This document shows, in pieces, positions 34,801 to 52,248 of a stretch of DNA of 64,000 bases. Made by a program: the position numbers and the translations under genes. Source of the stretch: Anisakis pegreffii. Taxonomy: Eukaryota > Nematoda > Chromadorea > Rhabditida > Anisakidae. How positions within the stretch are numbered: position 1 is the first letter of the stretch; every line of letters begins with the position of its first letter. Where the stretch lies: assembly GCA_035041965.1 (NCBI GenBank), contig JAPYMA010000743.1, positions 1 to 64,000 on the forward strand. The letters run 5' to 3'. The notes below the pieces were generated by a model. The model searched no databases. It was not told where the DNA came from and saw only the letters and a list, made by a program, of their open reading frames with translations.

Positions 34801-36507
34801 ATTCATGGTTTGAGTGAGTGAGTGATTCATGAGTGAAGGTTTCCAAGATTGGGTCCTTGTTGCGTTAAACATTTTTTGTTGAATTGGAACAACTCATTAA
34901 TACTTGGTCTATTACAGGTAATTTTGGCGTTGTATATCGAGCAACTCTGTGCGATTGCATGGGTGAGAAACGTGATGTAGCATGCAAGACGATTGATTCG
35001 CATGCAGATGGTGTGGTAAGTGGTGTGAGCGAATTTCTTCGCGAAGGTCTTATCATGGCTAATTTCAAACATCCAAATGTGGCGCAACTTGTCGGTATTT
35101 CGTTAACAAAAAACAACTGTCCGCTAATCATCACTGATTATTTGGCGAATGGTGATCTACGACATTATATCACTAATCAAAACAATAGGCTCACATTTGG
35201 TAAGCTGCTCGATTTTGGCATTCAAATTGCAAAGGGCATGGATTATTTGCATCAAAAACAATTCATACACCGTGATCTTGCGGCACGGAATTGCATGTTG
35301 GACGCCAATTTGGTTGTTAAAATCTCCGACTTTGGTTTGAGTCGAGACGTTTCCCGATGTGGTATGTACAAAGCAGTGACCAAAGATCGTGGTATTCCAA
35401 TACGTTGGATGCCTATTGAATCCTTAGAAGATCAACAGGTATGTAAAACGGGATAATTTTATGCTTACTAACTTCTTCAAATACATTTTCAATCAATTTT
35501 CATTGATGAAGTACATTTTTCCTTAATCATTCACATTCATGTTAAAGATTCATCCTATTCGTTACGTAACTCGTTGCACCCATCAATTGTTATGATCTCA
35601 TTCAGTGGTTATTTCTTGTTTGCATCAACACGCATTATGTTGAACTTCGACTCCTCAAGTTTATTTATTCTTCACTTCTGAATGTCGAATAATCAATGAG
35701 TAGTGAAATACAGTTGCTAAATCAAGAAGCGAATAGATGCTGGATGAAAATGAATCATTCAAATTTTACAGTACACATTCAAAGGCGACATATGGGCGTA
35801 CGGTGTTGTTTTGTGGGAGCTGGCAACGCGTGGACTGATACCATACGCAAATCTGGAGATGCATGAAATTCTGAGGCTACTCAAGGCTGGTCATCGGCTC
35901 AGTAAACCGAAAGGATGTCCTGACTTGTTGTACGTTTACAGAATGTTCCATTTCATGAATATTGCATCGTGCATTGTGCACATTTAAATTTATATAACCG
36001 AGCACATTTCTCTCTTTCAATAACATTTTTGTTTTTTGATTCACTTTATAGAAAATGAAGCGAATTAATCGGAATACGTCCAAAATAATCAGTGGCATTC
36101 ATCAAGTTTATTATTTGATAGAGTTCTTGAAATTCAAAAAAGTGATGAATGTTGCGATGAAATGAATGAATCAATAGGAGAAATTTTTTCGAGTTTTCAA
36201 AATCAGTTACCGAATGTGAAGATTAAAGAAGTTTAACTAATGATCGAATCACTTGTTGTTGTTGTTATTTTTTTTGTTCAGATATGATAATGTTATGTTG
36301 GTTTGTTGGAATGAAGATCCAAATCGAAGACCAACTTTCCATGAGCTAATCGATATGATGCAAGATGTTGTTTCACAACTTCGAAACGGTGCTCCTGGAA
36401 ATAGTTTGCTAACAAATCACTACGAACGTGTCTCACCCAGATCTGCAGCTACAACACCGATTGCATATCCCAAACCGATTGCGGCTCCAGTCACCACTGC
36501 TTTATAA
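28801..36507 (+). CDS. Met/Ron-like receptor tyrosine kinase (Sema-PSI-IPT-TM-kinase)
   Basis: Single-pass receptor kinase of the MET family, about 1,135 residues. Exons: 28801-29336, 29611-29799, 29967-30217, 30481-30701, 30938-31042, 31382-31494, about 31760-31899, 32098-32226, 32608-32796, 33080-33210, 33551-33721, 33894-33984, 34149-34233, 34441-34599, 34918-35438, 35772-35929, 36282-36507. Start is the ATG at 28801 or 28864; both lead into a hydrophobic signal (MVIWLYLMVLTSDYTCFA). Then come a Sema-type propeller (its end reads LSLGHVQGDNAIFTLDANGR), a Cys-rich PSI (CTGLYQNC, GCLWC), one visible IPT domain (33080-33721), a TM helix (exon 33894-33984) and an intracellular kinase with GKGNFGVVY, HRDLAARN, DFGLSRD and WMPIESL. 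All catalytic residues are present. The activation loop has one Tyr (GMYKAV) where MET has two. The donor at 29337 is GC. The join into exon 7 is unresolved: phases disagree with the strongest acceptor. Confidence 0.88.
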
Positions 36508-41638
<5,131 letters not shown>

Positions 41639-42664
41639 TCAGCAGTCCGTTTCAACAAAAATGTCAATTATCGGCCATCCTCCTCACAATTTTTTTGCTG
41701 TTTTTACTCCATTCCGGAATAATCTTGTTTAACAAACGATTTGTTTGAATGTGTTTCAGCCATTAGCATTCAGTCCAACAGCTTAACCACAATATTTTTT
41801 TTTCAAAAATGAACTCTCAACCAACCCCATTCTTGATCGTTATGTCTGTTGTCGTTATTATCTTGATTAGTACTATTATTTATATGATAAATATTAGCAG
41901 TATCATCAACACTATTCGCCTCCCATATGTTATTATGATCACGTTATCATTTAATAAAAGAACACTAGTATATTACATCATTGCAATTTTACATTTCCAT
42001 GACGTATCAGTTTTGAATCACATTTCGCGGCTTTCCATATTGCATGTCCACGCTTGTTTCCGGAGTACCACTCTCTTTTCTGGATGACCCTTACCTTTCC
42101 CCGAGAAACTCTCCCGTCCTTGTGGTCTGTCTGCACCTGTTCCAGAATATTCCTCTCTTTTATAGGAAACCTATCTTTTTCTCGAGGAACCTTTCTTCCA
42201 CTCGTGGGGCTCTTTTTCTCCAGTAAGATTCCCTCTTATCCCATAAGCCCTCTCTCACATTCAGAGAATCTTCCCCCTCATCTGATTAGACCCCATTTCT
42301 TGTGCACTATGGTGTGACTCATTTTTAACAACAAGCGATTTTACACACATCACATACTATTCAATATTAGCAAAATGCCCCTATGTGGTATCTTGTTACA
42401 CCAATCTAAAGTTCTGTGCGATAATTGGTTTTTTTTGTTGTGCATTCAGGCTGCCTGCTCGTTGCATGTCACGGCCAAAGTTGAGCGTGCTGAGTGTTCA
42501 GTACGGAGGGGAACGATTGAATTGTGAGCAAACAGATGATAAGCGAAAGTTCTCTTTTTTTGCATTTGAACTCTTCTTTCTGATCGCTTCACATTTTTAG
42601 AACCAGTAACAACCATTAATACACATTCACTGCAAGGGTAATTGCCAGCCATCCGTCGAGTAAG
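41639..42664. other. intergenic region with a pyrimidine-rich block
   Basis: About 1 kb lies between GST and ATG7. The stretch 42040-42300 is strongly C/T-biased on the plus strand, with repeated short motifs such as TTCCACTC, TCTTTT and GAGAAA/GAGGAA. This makes several frames open at once without any protein likeness. I see nothing else apart from a candidate TTCAG acceptor near 42450. Confidence 0.5.
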
Positions 42665-45600
42665 ATGTCAGATGGAATCTCGTTTATGCCTCTCTCAACG
42701 TTCATTGATCCATCGTTTTGGAATGAGCTGAATCGAAAGAAGTTGAACGAGTGGAAGTTAGACGAAACGCCACAGCCAATATTCGCCAGCTATTGCAACT
42801 GTACGTAATATTTTGTTCGTTAAACTAGTCACTCACCCCAGATTATGCTTTACACCTACATGGTCTTACTCTATCATCGTTATGCCCATGATCTTATTTG
42901 TAAATCGAAAACTGCAGCTGCGAAATGTAATACCGATTCTCATGAGGGAAAAGACAAAAGAAGTGCATCGATCGAACAGTAATATTAAAACGATCATGAG
43001 ACCAAATGATACCAAAACTGCACAGGTGCAGTGCCGGCAAAAGTAACAATAGCATGTTGAACAAAAATTCAAAGCAGTGATAAGATTTCAATAATGTTGT
43101 CATAATCAGTCGTTTTCGTGTATCTTATGAATTCACTATTTCAGTGGTACCGGCAATGGTCATTTGAAAGGCATAAATCTCTATGAGAAGTCTCTAGAGC
43201 TATCATTATGAACAGCTTTAGTTACAGTTATGCAATCTAATGAAATCACGTGATCATTTGTTGATGTTCTTCAGTTGACCAGCCATCGTCGACGTCTCGT
43301 TTATCACTGTCATTCGATGCATTTTCTGACGAGGATTCACTTTCGAGAAGCATTGGCATCAATTACGTGAAAGGACGGGTCCATCTACTCAACACAGATG
43401 TCGCTTTCAAAAAACTCGATAGAAGAGCAGTGTTACTTCAGTGCGGTGATAAGGTCTGTCATTTGTCAGTTTCGATGATATCTTCCCAGATTACGTCGGT
43501 TATTGTATAATAGCAGGCAGAGTTTTCACAGGCGTAGAACTACTACGAAACCAATTTGTAAAATTGACGAAGTAATATTCCAGATTAAAAAACTGATCAC
43601 GGATGGTTTTGAAAATGAAGGTTCGGATATGTTTTCATCGTTGACGACATTCCATTTGACAATATTCGCGGTAAGTTAAGTGAGTTAACAATTTGCTGAT
43701 AATAATGCCGAATTAAAATAGTTGTCCGTCACATTTTAAAATAATTTGCTCGTGACTGAATCATGAATATATTTATGCGACTGAAGTCCATCACGCTGTC
43801 AGCTTGTTAGCAATAGTATCGTGATCAGTGGGCCGTAACGGTTGCAAAAACGAAAATCAATTCAGTATCAGAAAAGGAAAAGGATGATACCGTTATAGTG
43901 GTTGACCCATATGAAGCAAAAAATGTTCCGTTTCATCAGAGTAGCGGAATCATCTTCAGCGAATCAGCAATATTTTGTCGATAAACTGGAATTGGTCAAT
44001 CAATCAATTAGTTGTAACAGTTTTCGGCATTGAAGTAGCCGAGTAACGATCAAGTGAATAGGTGATGAAGTAAATAATGGATATCAGTGGTTACATCATA
44101 ATAAATGTTCTTTTATTCAGGATCTTAAGCACTATCATTATTGGTTTTGGAATTGTCAACCGGCATTACTGTACCCACATAAACTGAAATTGCTCGGTGC
44201 GATTGTGCCAGTGAGTGAGGAAAAACAAGCGGAATTGCGCTCATTTTCGATTCTTTTCAACGGTCTTCCTTTTGTGCTCTTCGATGAAACTGATGAAGTG
44301 GTTGGCGATATTGGTCCTGTTTCAATGCAACAATTTTTTGGCATTAGTAAATCGATCAGATTGAAATCCGCCTCAGTAAAGATCGTTTTCTTGGATCCAT
44401 CCACACATCCGAAAGTACCTGGATGGCCGTTGAGAAACATTTTGGCTGCGATCGCTTATCATTTGTAAGGGGATGCATTGTTTCTTCATTCGTTTTAATG
44501 TTTTTGTTGCTTGTTTTTAACGGGTTTGCGTTTCTGAGAATTGTCGAGATTCCTTGAGTGGCTATTATGTGAAAGTATCGGTGTTACTTTGTCAGTTTGA
44601 AAGTGTATTATTAATGGCGATTCCAAGTTAGAAGCAATTCCTTTTTCAGTTTTGTCCTTTTCAGTTTCTGGTTTTAAGAATCAACTAATTGAATGAGTCG
44701 TTGATCTTAATGATGACAATTATCATTTCAGTAGAGAATGGCGAGATGCACATTTTATCGCGTATCGCGCCAATCCAAAATTACCCAGTATCAATCTGAA
44801 TATCGGTTGGTCTAGGTTCGACAGTGATGAAGATTTCTTGTCGGCGGAACCGATTGGATGGGAACGCTCTGAGCGAGGTACTTTGGAACCAGTTTTTGTT
44901 GATATGAGCTCCACGTTTGATCCAATCAAGTGAGTGTGTTTGTGAGTTGCTCTTTGATAGTTGCTTACTTTTATTTCTTCATTTGTTTATCAGTTGTTTT
45001 GTCAGCAGAACTCTATTGAAGGCTAACTCTCCTGTTCGTTGATCGATTAGAATCGTTAATTCAGAATTGTCGATGAGGGTGTGCGCCTGAATTTGAGTTT
45101 AATCCGTTGGCGATTGGTACCCGAAATCAAGTTAGAGCGTTTTTCTGCGCTACGTTGCCTGATGCTTGGCTCAGGCACACTCGGATGTAATGTGGCTAGA
45201 CTGCTGCTTGGCTGGGGTGTTAAGCGTATTGTTTTTGTCGATAATGCAAATGTTTCGTTCAGTAACCCTGTCAGGTAAACAGAGTCTGTTTTCGTTCTCT
45301 TCTGTTTACTCGCATGCTTTTCATTTCAGTCATTGATATTTTTGACTATATGGTGAAAAATTTTAATGAAAGAATTGAATTGATCGAAGTACTGGTCGAC
45401 GATACGTTTGCTTTTCTTATCCGATTAATCGGTCTTCTTCAGGCAGTCTCTTTTCGAGTTTGACGATGCAATTGGTGGCGGTAAATCGAAAGCGTTGGCT
45501 GCATCCGAAAAACTTCACCGTATCGTTCCATCGGTAGACACTGATTACGTCGATATGAAAATACCAATGCCCGGACATTCGGTCGCTGAAAAAGGTTCCT

Positions 45601-47142
45601 TTTCGAATTCTGTGTCCTTGAATGAAGTAGAGAGTCATAACAGTATGACTGATTGCAGATATGGAGAAAGTGAGAGAATCTGTTACGAAACTGGAAGGTT
45701 TAATCAAACAAAGTGATGTGGTCTTTTTGGTGATGGATAGTCGTGAGGCAAGATGGTTACCAACACTTTTAAGTAGGATTCATGGCAAGGTTAGTGGTTT
45801 GATTATGTCTTTTTGTTGTTATAACTGCAGTGTTAACGGATTAAATGATTTTCAATTAATCAACATGGAACTGGGTGAATGAAGTTATGAATGATTATAG
45901 TGTGCGCGTTGAATTTTGCAGTTAACGATCAGTGTTGCAATGGGTTTTGATTCGTACGTGGTGATTCGGCATGGTTTGAGCATTCCGGTGGATAGAAGTG
46001 CAGCGGAAACGATTTCTTGTGAGGATATCTTCGAGAGTGGTGACTCGACTGACACTGAGTCATCGTCGAAATTATTTAGCGACATGAACACGAGCCGAAG
46101 GGCCGGTGATCGGTCGTCAGCGGCTTACGATGAAACTTATGAGAAGGCGTTCACGGCTGACGATTTGGTGATACCGGGTTCTGAGTTGGGTTGTTATTTC
46201 TGTAGTGATGTAACAGCACCTGGCAATTCAATACTGGATCGTACGCTTGATCAGCAGTGCACGGTACGTTGTTGGCATGAGATATTCGCATTTTGATGGG
46301 ACAATGTCACTCGGTTGTTTGTTTGTTTTTTAAGGAGGAATCCAATGAAAAAATATGTGAATGAACGAAGACATCGAAATTTAGGTGAGTCGAGCGGGTG
46401 TTTCGATGATTGCAGCTGGTATGGCCGTTGAACTACTCGCATCGGTTTTACAGCATCCAAAATTGGGTCTAGCCCCGGCACGTATCGGCGAGATAGACGA
46501 TAATTCGAGTGCACTTGGTGCAACTCCACATCAAATCCGAGGTTTTCTTTCAAGATTCCATCAGGTTCGTATGTCTCTTTACTTAGGTATTTACCTTTAT
46601 TCTATTCTTCTAATTTATCGTATACCAACTCTGTATAATTCATTTGTTTTTTATGTTATTTAAAATAGCATATTTGTGTCCATTAAATTCACGGTTTTCT
46701 ATGGGTTCAAATAATTCTTCTGCTCAGAAGACTTGTGGTCCTTTTCCTAAATCCGATATGAATAGCACTGAAAGTATGGTGAAAGCGATTATGATTTTGG
46801 ATTTTGTTCGATTAAGTTTTTGGACGAATATAAATTGGAAAATGAATGGATGGAACCTTTCTGATCAAATGAAAGTGTTTCTTTTGTGAAGAGAGTTAGT
46901 TAAAGAATCTATATCCAAAAAAATAGATGACACCGACAGTGCGACGTTTCGATCGGTGTGTGGCGTGTGGTGAAGCAGTTGTGAACGCATATCGTGAGCA
47001 ACAAACCGATTTCATCTTAAAAGTCTTAAATGAACCAAAGCATTTGGAAACGATCTCGGGTCTTGAGCAATTACAAGCTTCCACCGAGCAAATGCGAATT
47101 GAATTTGATGATGATGATTTGTCATCATCATCAGTTCAGTGA
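42665..47142 (+). CDS. atg-7: ATG7, E1-like autophagy activating enzyme
   Basis: Cytosolic E1-like enzyme that activates the ubiquitin-like proteins ATG12 and ATG8/LC3 and hands them to ATG10 and ATG3. Eleven exons join in phase: 42665-42800, 43275-43453, 43584-43670, 44121-44464, 44732-44929, 45065-45274, 45443-45594, 45659-45789, 45922-46263, 46385-46564 and 46927-47142, giving 724 residues (human 703). The N-terminal domain includes [15 protein letters not shown]. The adenylation domain has the nucleotide loop [32 protein letters not shown] and [19 protein letters not shown] holds the catalytic Cys, and [11 protein letters not shown] follows. The tail is acidic and Ser-rich ([11 protein letters not shown]). 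Intron 7 is only 64 bp with a weak GTTCCT donor, the least certain junction. The ATG at 42665 is the first in frame, and no acceptor abuts it. Confidence 0.95.
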
Positions 47143-48076
47143 GCAATTTTTGTGATAGACATTATTGTTATGATAATACTGGTGATAATAGGAATGTTCC
47201 TATTCCGTTCAGTGTTATTATTGTTATCATTGTAAATGCCAATGAACAGTTATTGCTGTAAGCGCCATTCAGCAGTTAAATTCACTTAAATTTCTTTAGT
47301 ATTTCTCTTCAATGTGAATGATGAAAGTTTCGTTGTGCTGTCTCTCAATTATCAAGTGATCGATCATCTGTTGTTTGTTTGTTTGTTATGTCAATACTTA
47401 TGTGATTGAATTCATTCATTAAAATACTCATCATCTGATATTGTTGTTATTAGACGCATTCGGGCTTTTCAAATTTATTTTTCTTGTTCGGTCACACGCA
47501 CATGCATACATTGATAGCTAGAATGGTGTTTCTGAGCCAAACATTTGTATTTATTACGTTTTTAAATTATTTTATCGTTCATTTCTTGCCCTCATAAACC
47601 ACGCGTAAGTGGATGTGTTCATCCATTCTAAAATGAATTTATTTCAAGTGATGCCCAAATTTGAAAAGAATCACTCGGCTTCTGTTCCGGCTCCGCATTT
47701 TCGAAATTTCAGTTCTAGCTTTGGCTCCGCGTTTTTAGAAAATCCTACTCCAACGTGGAAACTGTCTTTATTCCGCTTGAGCCCCGAAAAAATTATCGTG
47801 CATGCTTTAGATTCGGCTGCTGGATGTTGCTGTGATTATTTTTTGTTTTTACTGAGCGAGCCGTCAATAATTTCTTTCGGCTACGATGCTTTGATATCAC
47901 TTTTCATTGCACCAAATACAGATGACTAGCGATATCTCTGGAAATTGCTAAATATATAACGAATAATATTAGATGATCAATGCATACAAATAATCCGTTT
48001 GAAATATCAACAGTCTGTCCAAAATACTAGCACAGTTAATGTGGCGAACAATCAAAATAAGTAAACGACGGCCACA
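47143..48076. other. intergenic region between ATG7 and the zinc-finger gene
   Basis: No supported gene. A 320-base open frame at 47609-47929 has repeated GGCTCCGC(A/G)TTTT elements and no splice support or domain, so I treat it as repeat-derived. The rest is AT-rich and featureless. Confidence 0.45.
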
Positions 48077-51000
48077 ATGAATGCTCGACAAGGTGTTTTC
48101 AAGTGTGGTGAATGCTCGAAAAGATTTGCCGTGAAAAGGTTTGTTCTTCGTTCAGCGAATTGACGAGCGTTACGTGTCTCCGAAGTTCTTTTTTTTTTCG
48201 AGCGATTGCATCAGAGCGCCAACAAGATGACTTATTGCTGATTGATGCAATCTGAGTGACGATATTATGTTCAGTTAAAATTTCACAAAAACATCATCAG
48301 CATTAATGTTTTGTTTGAAATGTTTTATCCATTTCTTGATTCTACACATGAATAGCTCTAATTGATCATCGAAAACAAAAGATGTTCTTTAGAATGAAAT
48401 GTCTGTTTGATATGTGAAAGTCAGTTTTTCAACAAAAAAAAAGAGATTTTTCCCTTTATATCGAAGAAATAAATTCGCAGATACCTAACAAAGCATTGTC
48501 AACGTGTTCACAGTTCAAAAAGGGATGCAAATGTTGATAGTTCGAATGGTACAACTGTTGAACAAAGTAATAATGGTGCGTTATCGTGTTCAATGTGTTC
48601 AAAAGTAAGCTATTTTTTGGAGTATTCGTGAATATTTTTCCTAAAATGTACCTCTGAGTTTTATTTAAAACTTCCGATTACTTGTTATAATCTACAAATA
48701 CACTCTTCTTATTCGTTTCACCAATCGACCACACGCATAACGCATCAAAGAAAAGAGAGCATGAATTCTCATTCATTCACCTAATAATAATTGTTATTGT
48801 TAGCGTTAGCAATATGGTTGAAAATGTGAATGTTGCAGTCGTTTTTGTACTTGTCACAACTGTGTCGTCATCAGCTGTCGCATTTGAACGTTCGTGAGCA
48901 TGAGTGTGCTCATTGTTGGGCGAAGTTCGTGCAAAAGTCACATCTCGAGATGCATATTGCTCGTAAGCATGCTGCAGTAGCAGAAGCAGGAAACAGAAGA
49001 GTGGATGCTGAAAGAACGACAACGATTGCTTCGACACTCACTGTTTCGTCATCGTCATCATCTTCATCGGACGACTGCGATTCCGCTTCGGACATTACTC
49101 ATCCAGACAATCAAGAAACTGTCGTTGCCATTCAACGGTCGTCCTATAAGACCACTACTGATTCTGAAGAAGCGTCAACAAGCCATCCGAATAAAAGCAA
49201 CAATCTCACAGAAGCACTCTCCACAACTGTGGTTCCTGGTCAGCCTCGTATTCTTTACATCTTCTATACTCTCTTTATGAGTATTTCTCGCATTCATTTT
49301 GCTATCAAACGTCAAAATGCTTAGAAGAAGAATCCTTTTCCTATTCGCCAGGAAATTTCGTTTTGGTTTTATGCGACATATTTTGTGCGCATCTGTTGCC
49401 ATTTATTCTGGTTGGCTATCCATTTTCACGCTCCTCTCGCATGCCGCAAACTCTTTAACTTCAATGACTCTAATGCGGCGCACTTTTCAAAGCTTGAAAT
49501 CGACTTTGAAATCTTTTTTTTGTGGCCTGGATTATTTTTTCTCCTCTAAACATTGCTGAATTGAATGATCGTTTTCGTATTCATTTGATTCACTTTCACA
49601 ATACTTTTGTTATCGTTTATTCTACAATGGCTTACATTAAATTTATCATCAAAACCGTTTATCATTTTGCTTTCATCAACTCATCAATGATGCCTACATT
49701 GAAAGTTCCTTTGTTTTAGAATCCTTGATCGCAAATCCACGAAAAACTGTGCAATGTTTGGAATGTAGTGCCAGATTTGAATCAAAATGGCATTTGAAGC
49801 GTCATCAAAATGTAGGCTTATTTTTTGTGTTTTCAACTGTAATTAATGAATTCACTTTCGTAATCCAATTAATTTCTCGATGAAATAACTGTGTGATTTT
49901 TAAATCTACGAAATGTATACAACGAATTTTGTTGCTGGGCGATTATTTTGTGAATTGTTTTCGTGCAGCTCTATGATAAGGCACTGATAACTTAGAGGAA
50001 GTGAAGCGAAACGAGGAATGAAATTAGTCTTGTTTTTGCACAATCTTGTCATAGTTATTATTTAAGCAACATATTAGTGGTCAACTGAGATCAGATTCGT
50101 TCTAAACCAATAAAACATGAATTGTTACATGGACTTGAAATTTTCGGGATAATATTCAAATTTTCACAGCGCAATCACACCAAATGGAAATGCTGGAAAT
50201 GTGGACAGCAATTTGTATCGAAATCGTTGTTTTACGAGCACATGGATCGGCATGATCCGAGTCGAATTCATCAGTGTACAATTTGTCAAAGACGGTATGA
50301 CAGATGGTATTTTAAAATCTCTTTTCTAACGTATTTGATAGATGAATATTTATGTGTTGATCTTTAATTGCTTGTTTATTAGTTCATTTATTTGTTTATG
50401 CGTTATGTCCGTTGAATTGATTTCAAAACTGAATGGCCTTTTCGATCATTCTAGTCGAATTATTATGGATTCGAAGAGTGGATAGATGATTTTTTTTTAG
50501 TGAAATTCTTTAGAGGAATATTTTTGCAATTCAAAAACGCACGCTGGTGGGCGTACACCAACATGCTAGACATGCTCATAATTTTCAACATTATATGTTT
50601 ATTTGGGTTTTCTGTGCAGTGTCATATCCGTTTCATTTTTTTTTCTCCTTGCTTTTTTTTGTTTTTAAAATTTTTAAAGGTTTTACTCAATTGCTAGATT
50701 TCGCGGAGCCACCCAACTGAAGACACATGAGCAATCGCATTTAGGCCGGGGAACGTTTTTGTGTGTTCGTTGCAATGCGATTTTTATTCAGCGTACCCAG
50801 GTGAGCACAAATTTGCCATTATTAATGTTGCATAATAATTTTCAAAAGCTTTCTGGAGACAGTAACATAACAAAGGCAACAATTTTCTTGTGTTGACTAA
50901 ATAAAAATTTCTTGAAAACATGCAGGTTCGGCGGTTGAGGGATTGAATAGAGGCAAAGAAAAAGATTCATTGAATGCATTAGTGATGATAATGTTCGTGA

Positions 51001-51395
51001 TTTGATATAATGCTGTGATCAATTCGGAGCAACAAATTGAAAATTGCTCACAGTCAGATGAAATATGAAGTGGTTTGCAGCTAGAACGTCATATAGCACG
51101 TGTGCATAATTCACGTCGTCAGTGTTTGTCGTGTGCTGAGAATTTCTCGTCAATAGCGCAGTACTGTAGTCATATGCGTATCATTCATGCGATGATAACG
51201 TGCGCCTATTGTGGTGCTGAGATGGAGAGCGATTCAAAGAGGCATCGTGAGCTATTCCATTGGCGTCGCCTGCCAAAACCTCGTGCACAAACCACTGTTC
51301 ACGTGTCTCACTTCACACAATCGTCAGATTGTTCTGCAAATAACAATGAACAAGAGCAAAAAGCGATGCTGATGGTTCGAAATGAACAGCCATAA
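48077..51395 (+). CDS. C2H2 zinc-finger protein, about nine fingers
   Basis: Probable nuclear DNA-binding protein. Seven exons join in phase: 48077-48138, 48481-48604, 48839-49238, 49720-49811, 50170-50294, 50698-50800 and 51081-51395, for about 406 residues. Fingers are recognisable from FKCGECSKRFAVKR, LSCSMCSKSFLYLSQL, HECAHCWAKFVQKSHL, VQCLECSARFESKWHL, WKCWKCGQQFVSKSLF, HQCTICQRRFRGATQL, FLCVRCNAIFIQRTQL, RQCLSCAENFSSIAQY and a degenerate ITCAYCGAEM. Several fingers are split by introns inside the finger. A Ser/Thr/Asp-rich linker of about 90 residues separates fingers 3 and 4. The donor at 50295 (GTATGA) was chosen because it restores C-x2-C-x12-H-x3-H spacing; the next GT would create a stop. 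I cannot assign a named orthologue. Confidence 0.82.
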
Positions 51396-51525
51396 ATTTT
51401 TCATTTCTGTTATTTCACTGAATTCGTTTGCGAGTTTAGCATACTTATAAGGACGTAAAATTTCACTGAACTTCTTATGTATGAAAAAAACTTTATTGCA
51501 ATATTTCTCACCGATTTAATTTTAG

Positions 51526-51783
51526 TTAATTGTTTTATTGGATGATCATCAAACTGCGGTTGGCGACGACGGTTCAATAGATGTGCACAAAGGGTTTCCA
51601 CCCGGACTGGTGCAAGCATTTCCAGCATTAGCTAATCTCCAAATTCGTGTCACTGATTTTGCGATCGAAGAAGCGCTCAAATCGATCGTTTTATCATTTC
51701 CCATCGAAGCGGATGTCGAACACGATCCTCAAATGGCCGATTTTATTCATACGCCAATATTCATTGATTTCAGAGACAACTAA
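51526..51783 (+). CDS. probable extra or alternative 3' exon of the zinc-finger gene
   Basis: An open segment of 85 residues starts right after TTAATTTTAG and ends at a stop, with protein-like composition (for example FPPGLVQAFPALANLQIRV). It has no ATG near its start. It can be joined in phase 0 to a potential donor ATG|GTTCGA at 51375 inside the last zinc-finger exon, replacing the last seven residues there. It could be an alternative terminal exon or the real C-terminus. I recognise no domain. Confidence 0.4.
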   Translation, partial: LIVLLDDHQTAVGDDGSIDVHKGFPPGLVQAFPALANLQIRVTDFAIEEALKSIVLSFPIEADVEHDPQMADFIHTPIFIDFRDN

Positions 51784-51822
51784 TCAGAAGAAAAACTTTG
51801 AATATTGCATGACGCTAGTAGG

Positions 51823-52248
51823 TCATTTGGCCTAATGCACGTTTGGCCTAATGAGCGTCCGTGAGTATTGGCCCAAGCGTTGATGAGTTGTCCGAATCTC
51901 TTGACTCTGCTTTCGGAACTTCGCGGGATTGTTTATTCCGTAATCTTGCAATAGAAAGTAATCATTGTTGATCATCGTGGCATTGATCAAAATCAGGTTC
52001 TAACCAATAAACCGCCGATTGACATTTTCATACTTTTCCTTATAACTGCGAAAGGTAAGCTAGCATGTGCTCTCTCGAGAAGCATTTCTTTAGAAGCTTA
52101 CTCCGGAAGTAGTTTAAGGACTCGGAAAGCTGGTAAATGCACAAAAATGATAATCTTGGTTGCCGTCAAAGGTCTATCATTCAATCCTATCCGTTCCATA
52201 TCCATTAGGCTAAATGTCGTTAGGCCAAACGCCTAAATTAGGTCAAAA
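51823..52248. mobile_element. foldback element with TTTGGCCTAATG repeats at both ends
   Basis: The left end has two direct copies of (A/G)TTTGGCCTAATG (51826-51854). The right end (52203-52245) has the same motif inverted: ATTAGGCTAAAT, TTAGGCCAAAC and diverged neighbours. TAGGTCA occurs next to both ends in the same orientation and may be a target duplication or part of the element. The middle is non-coding. It is a non-autonomous inverted-repeat transposon or foldback element of unknown superfamily. Confidence 0.6.

Noticed and set aside
42044..42317. Overlapping open frames in the pyrimidine-rich block
   Set aside because: Composition bias alone keeps several frames open. The translations are Phe/Ser/Pro-rich with no family likeness.
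47609..47929. Plus-strand open frame of 106 codons between ATG7 and the zinc-finger gene
   Set aside because: It contains repeated GGCTCCGC-type elements typical of dispersed repeats and has no domain or splice support.
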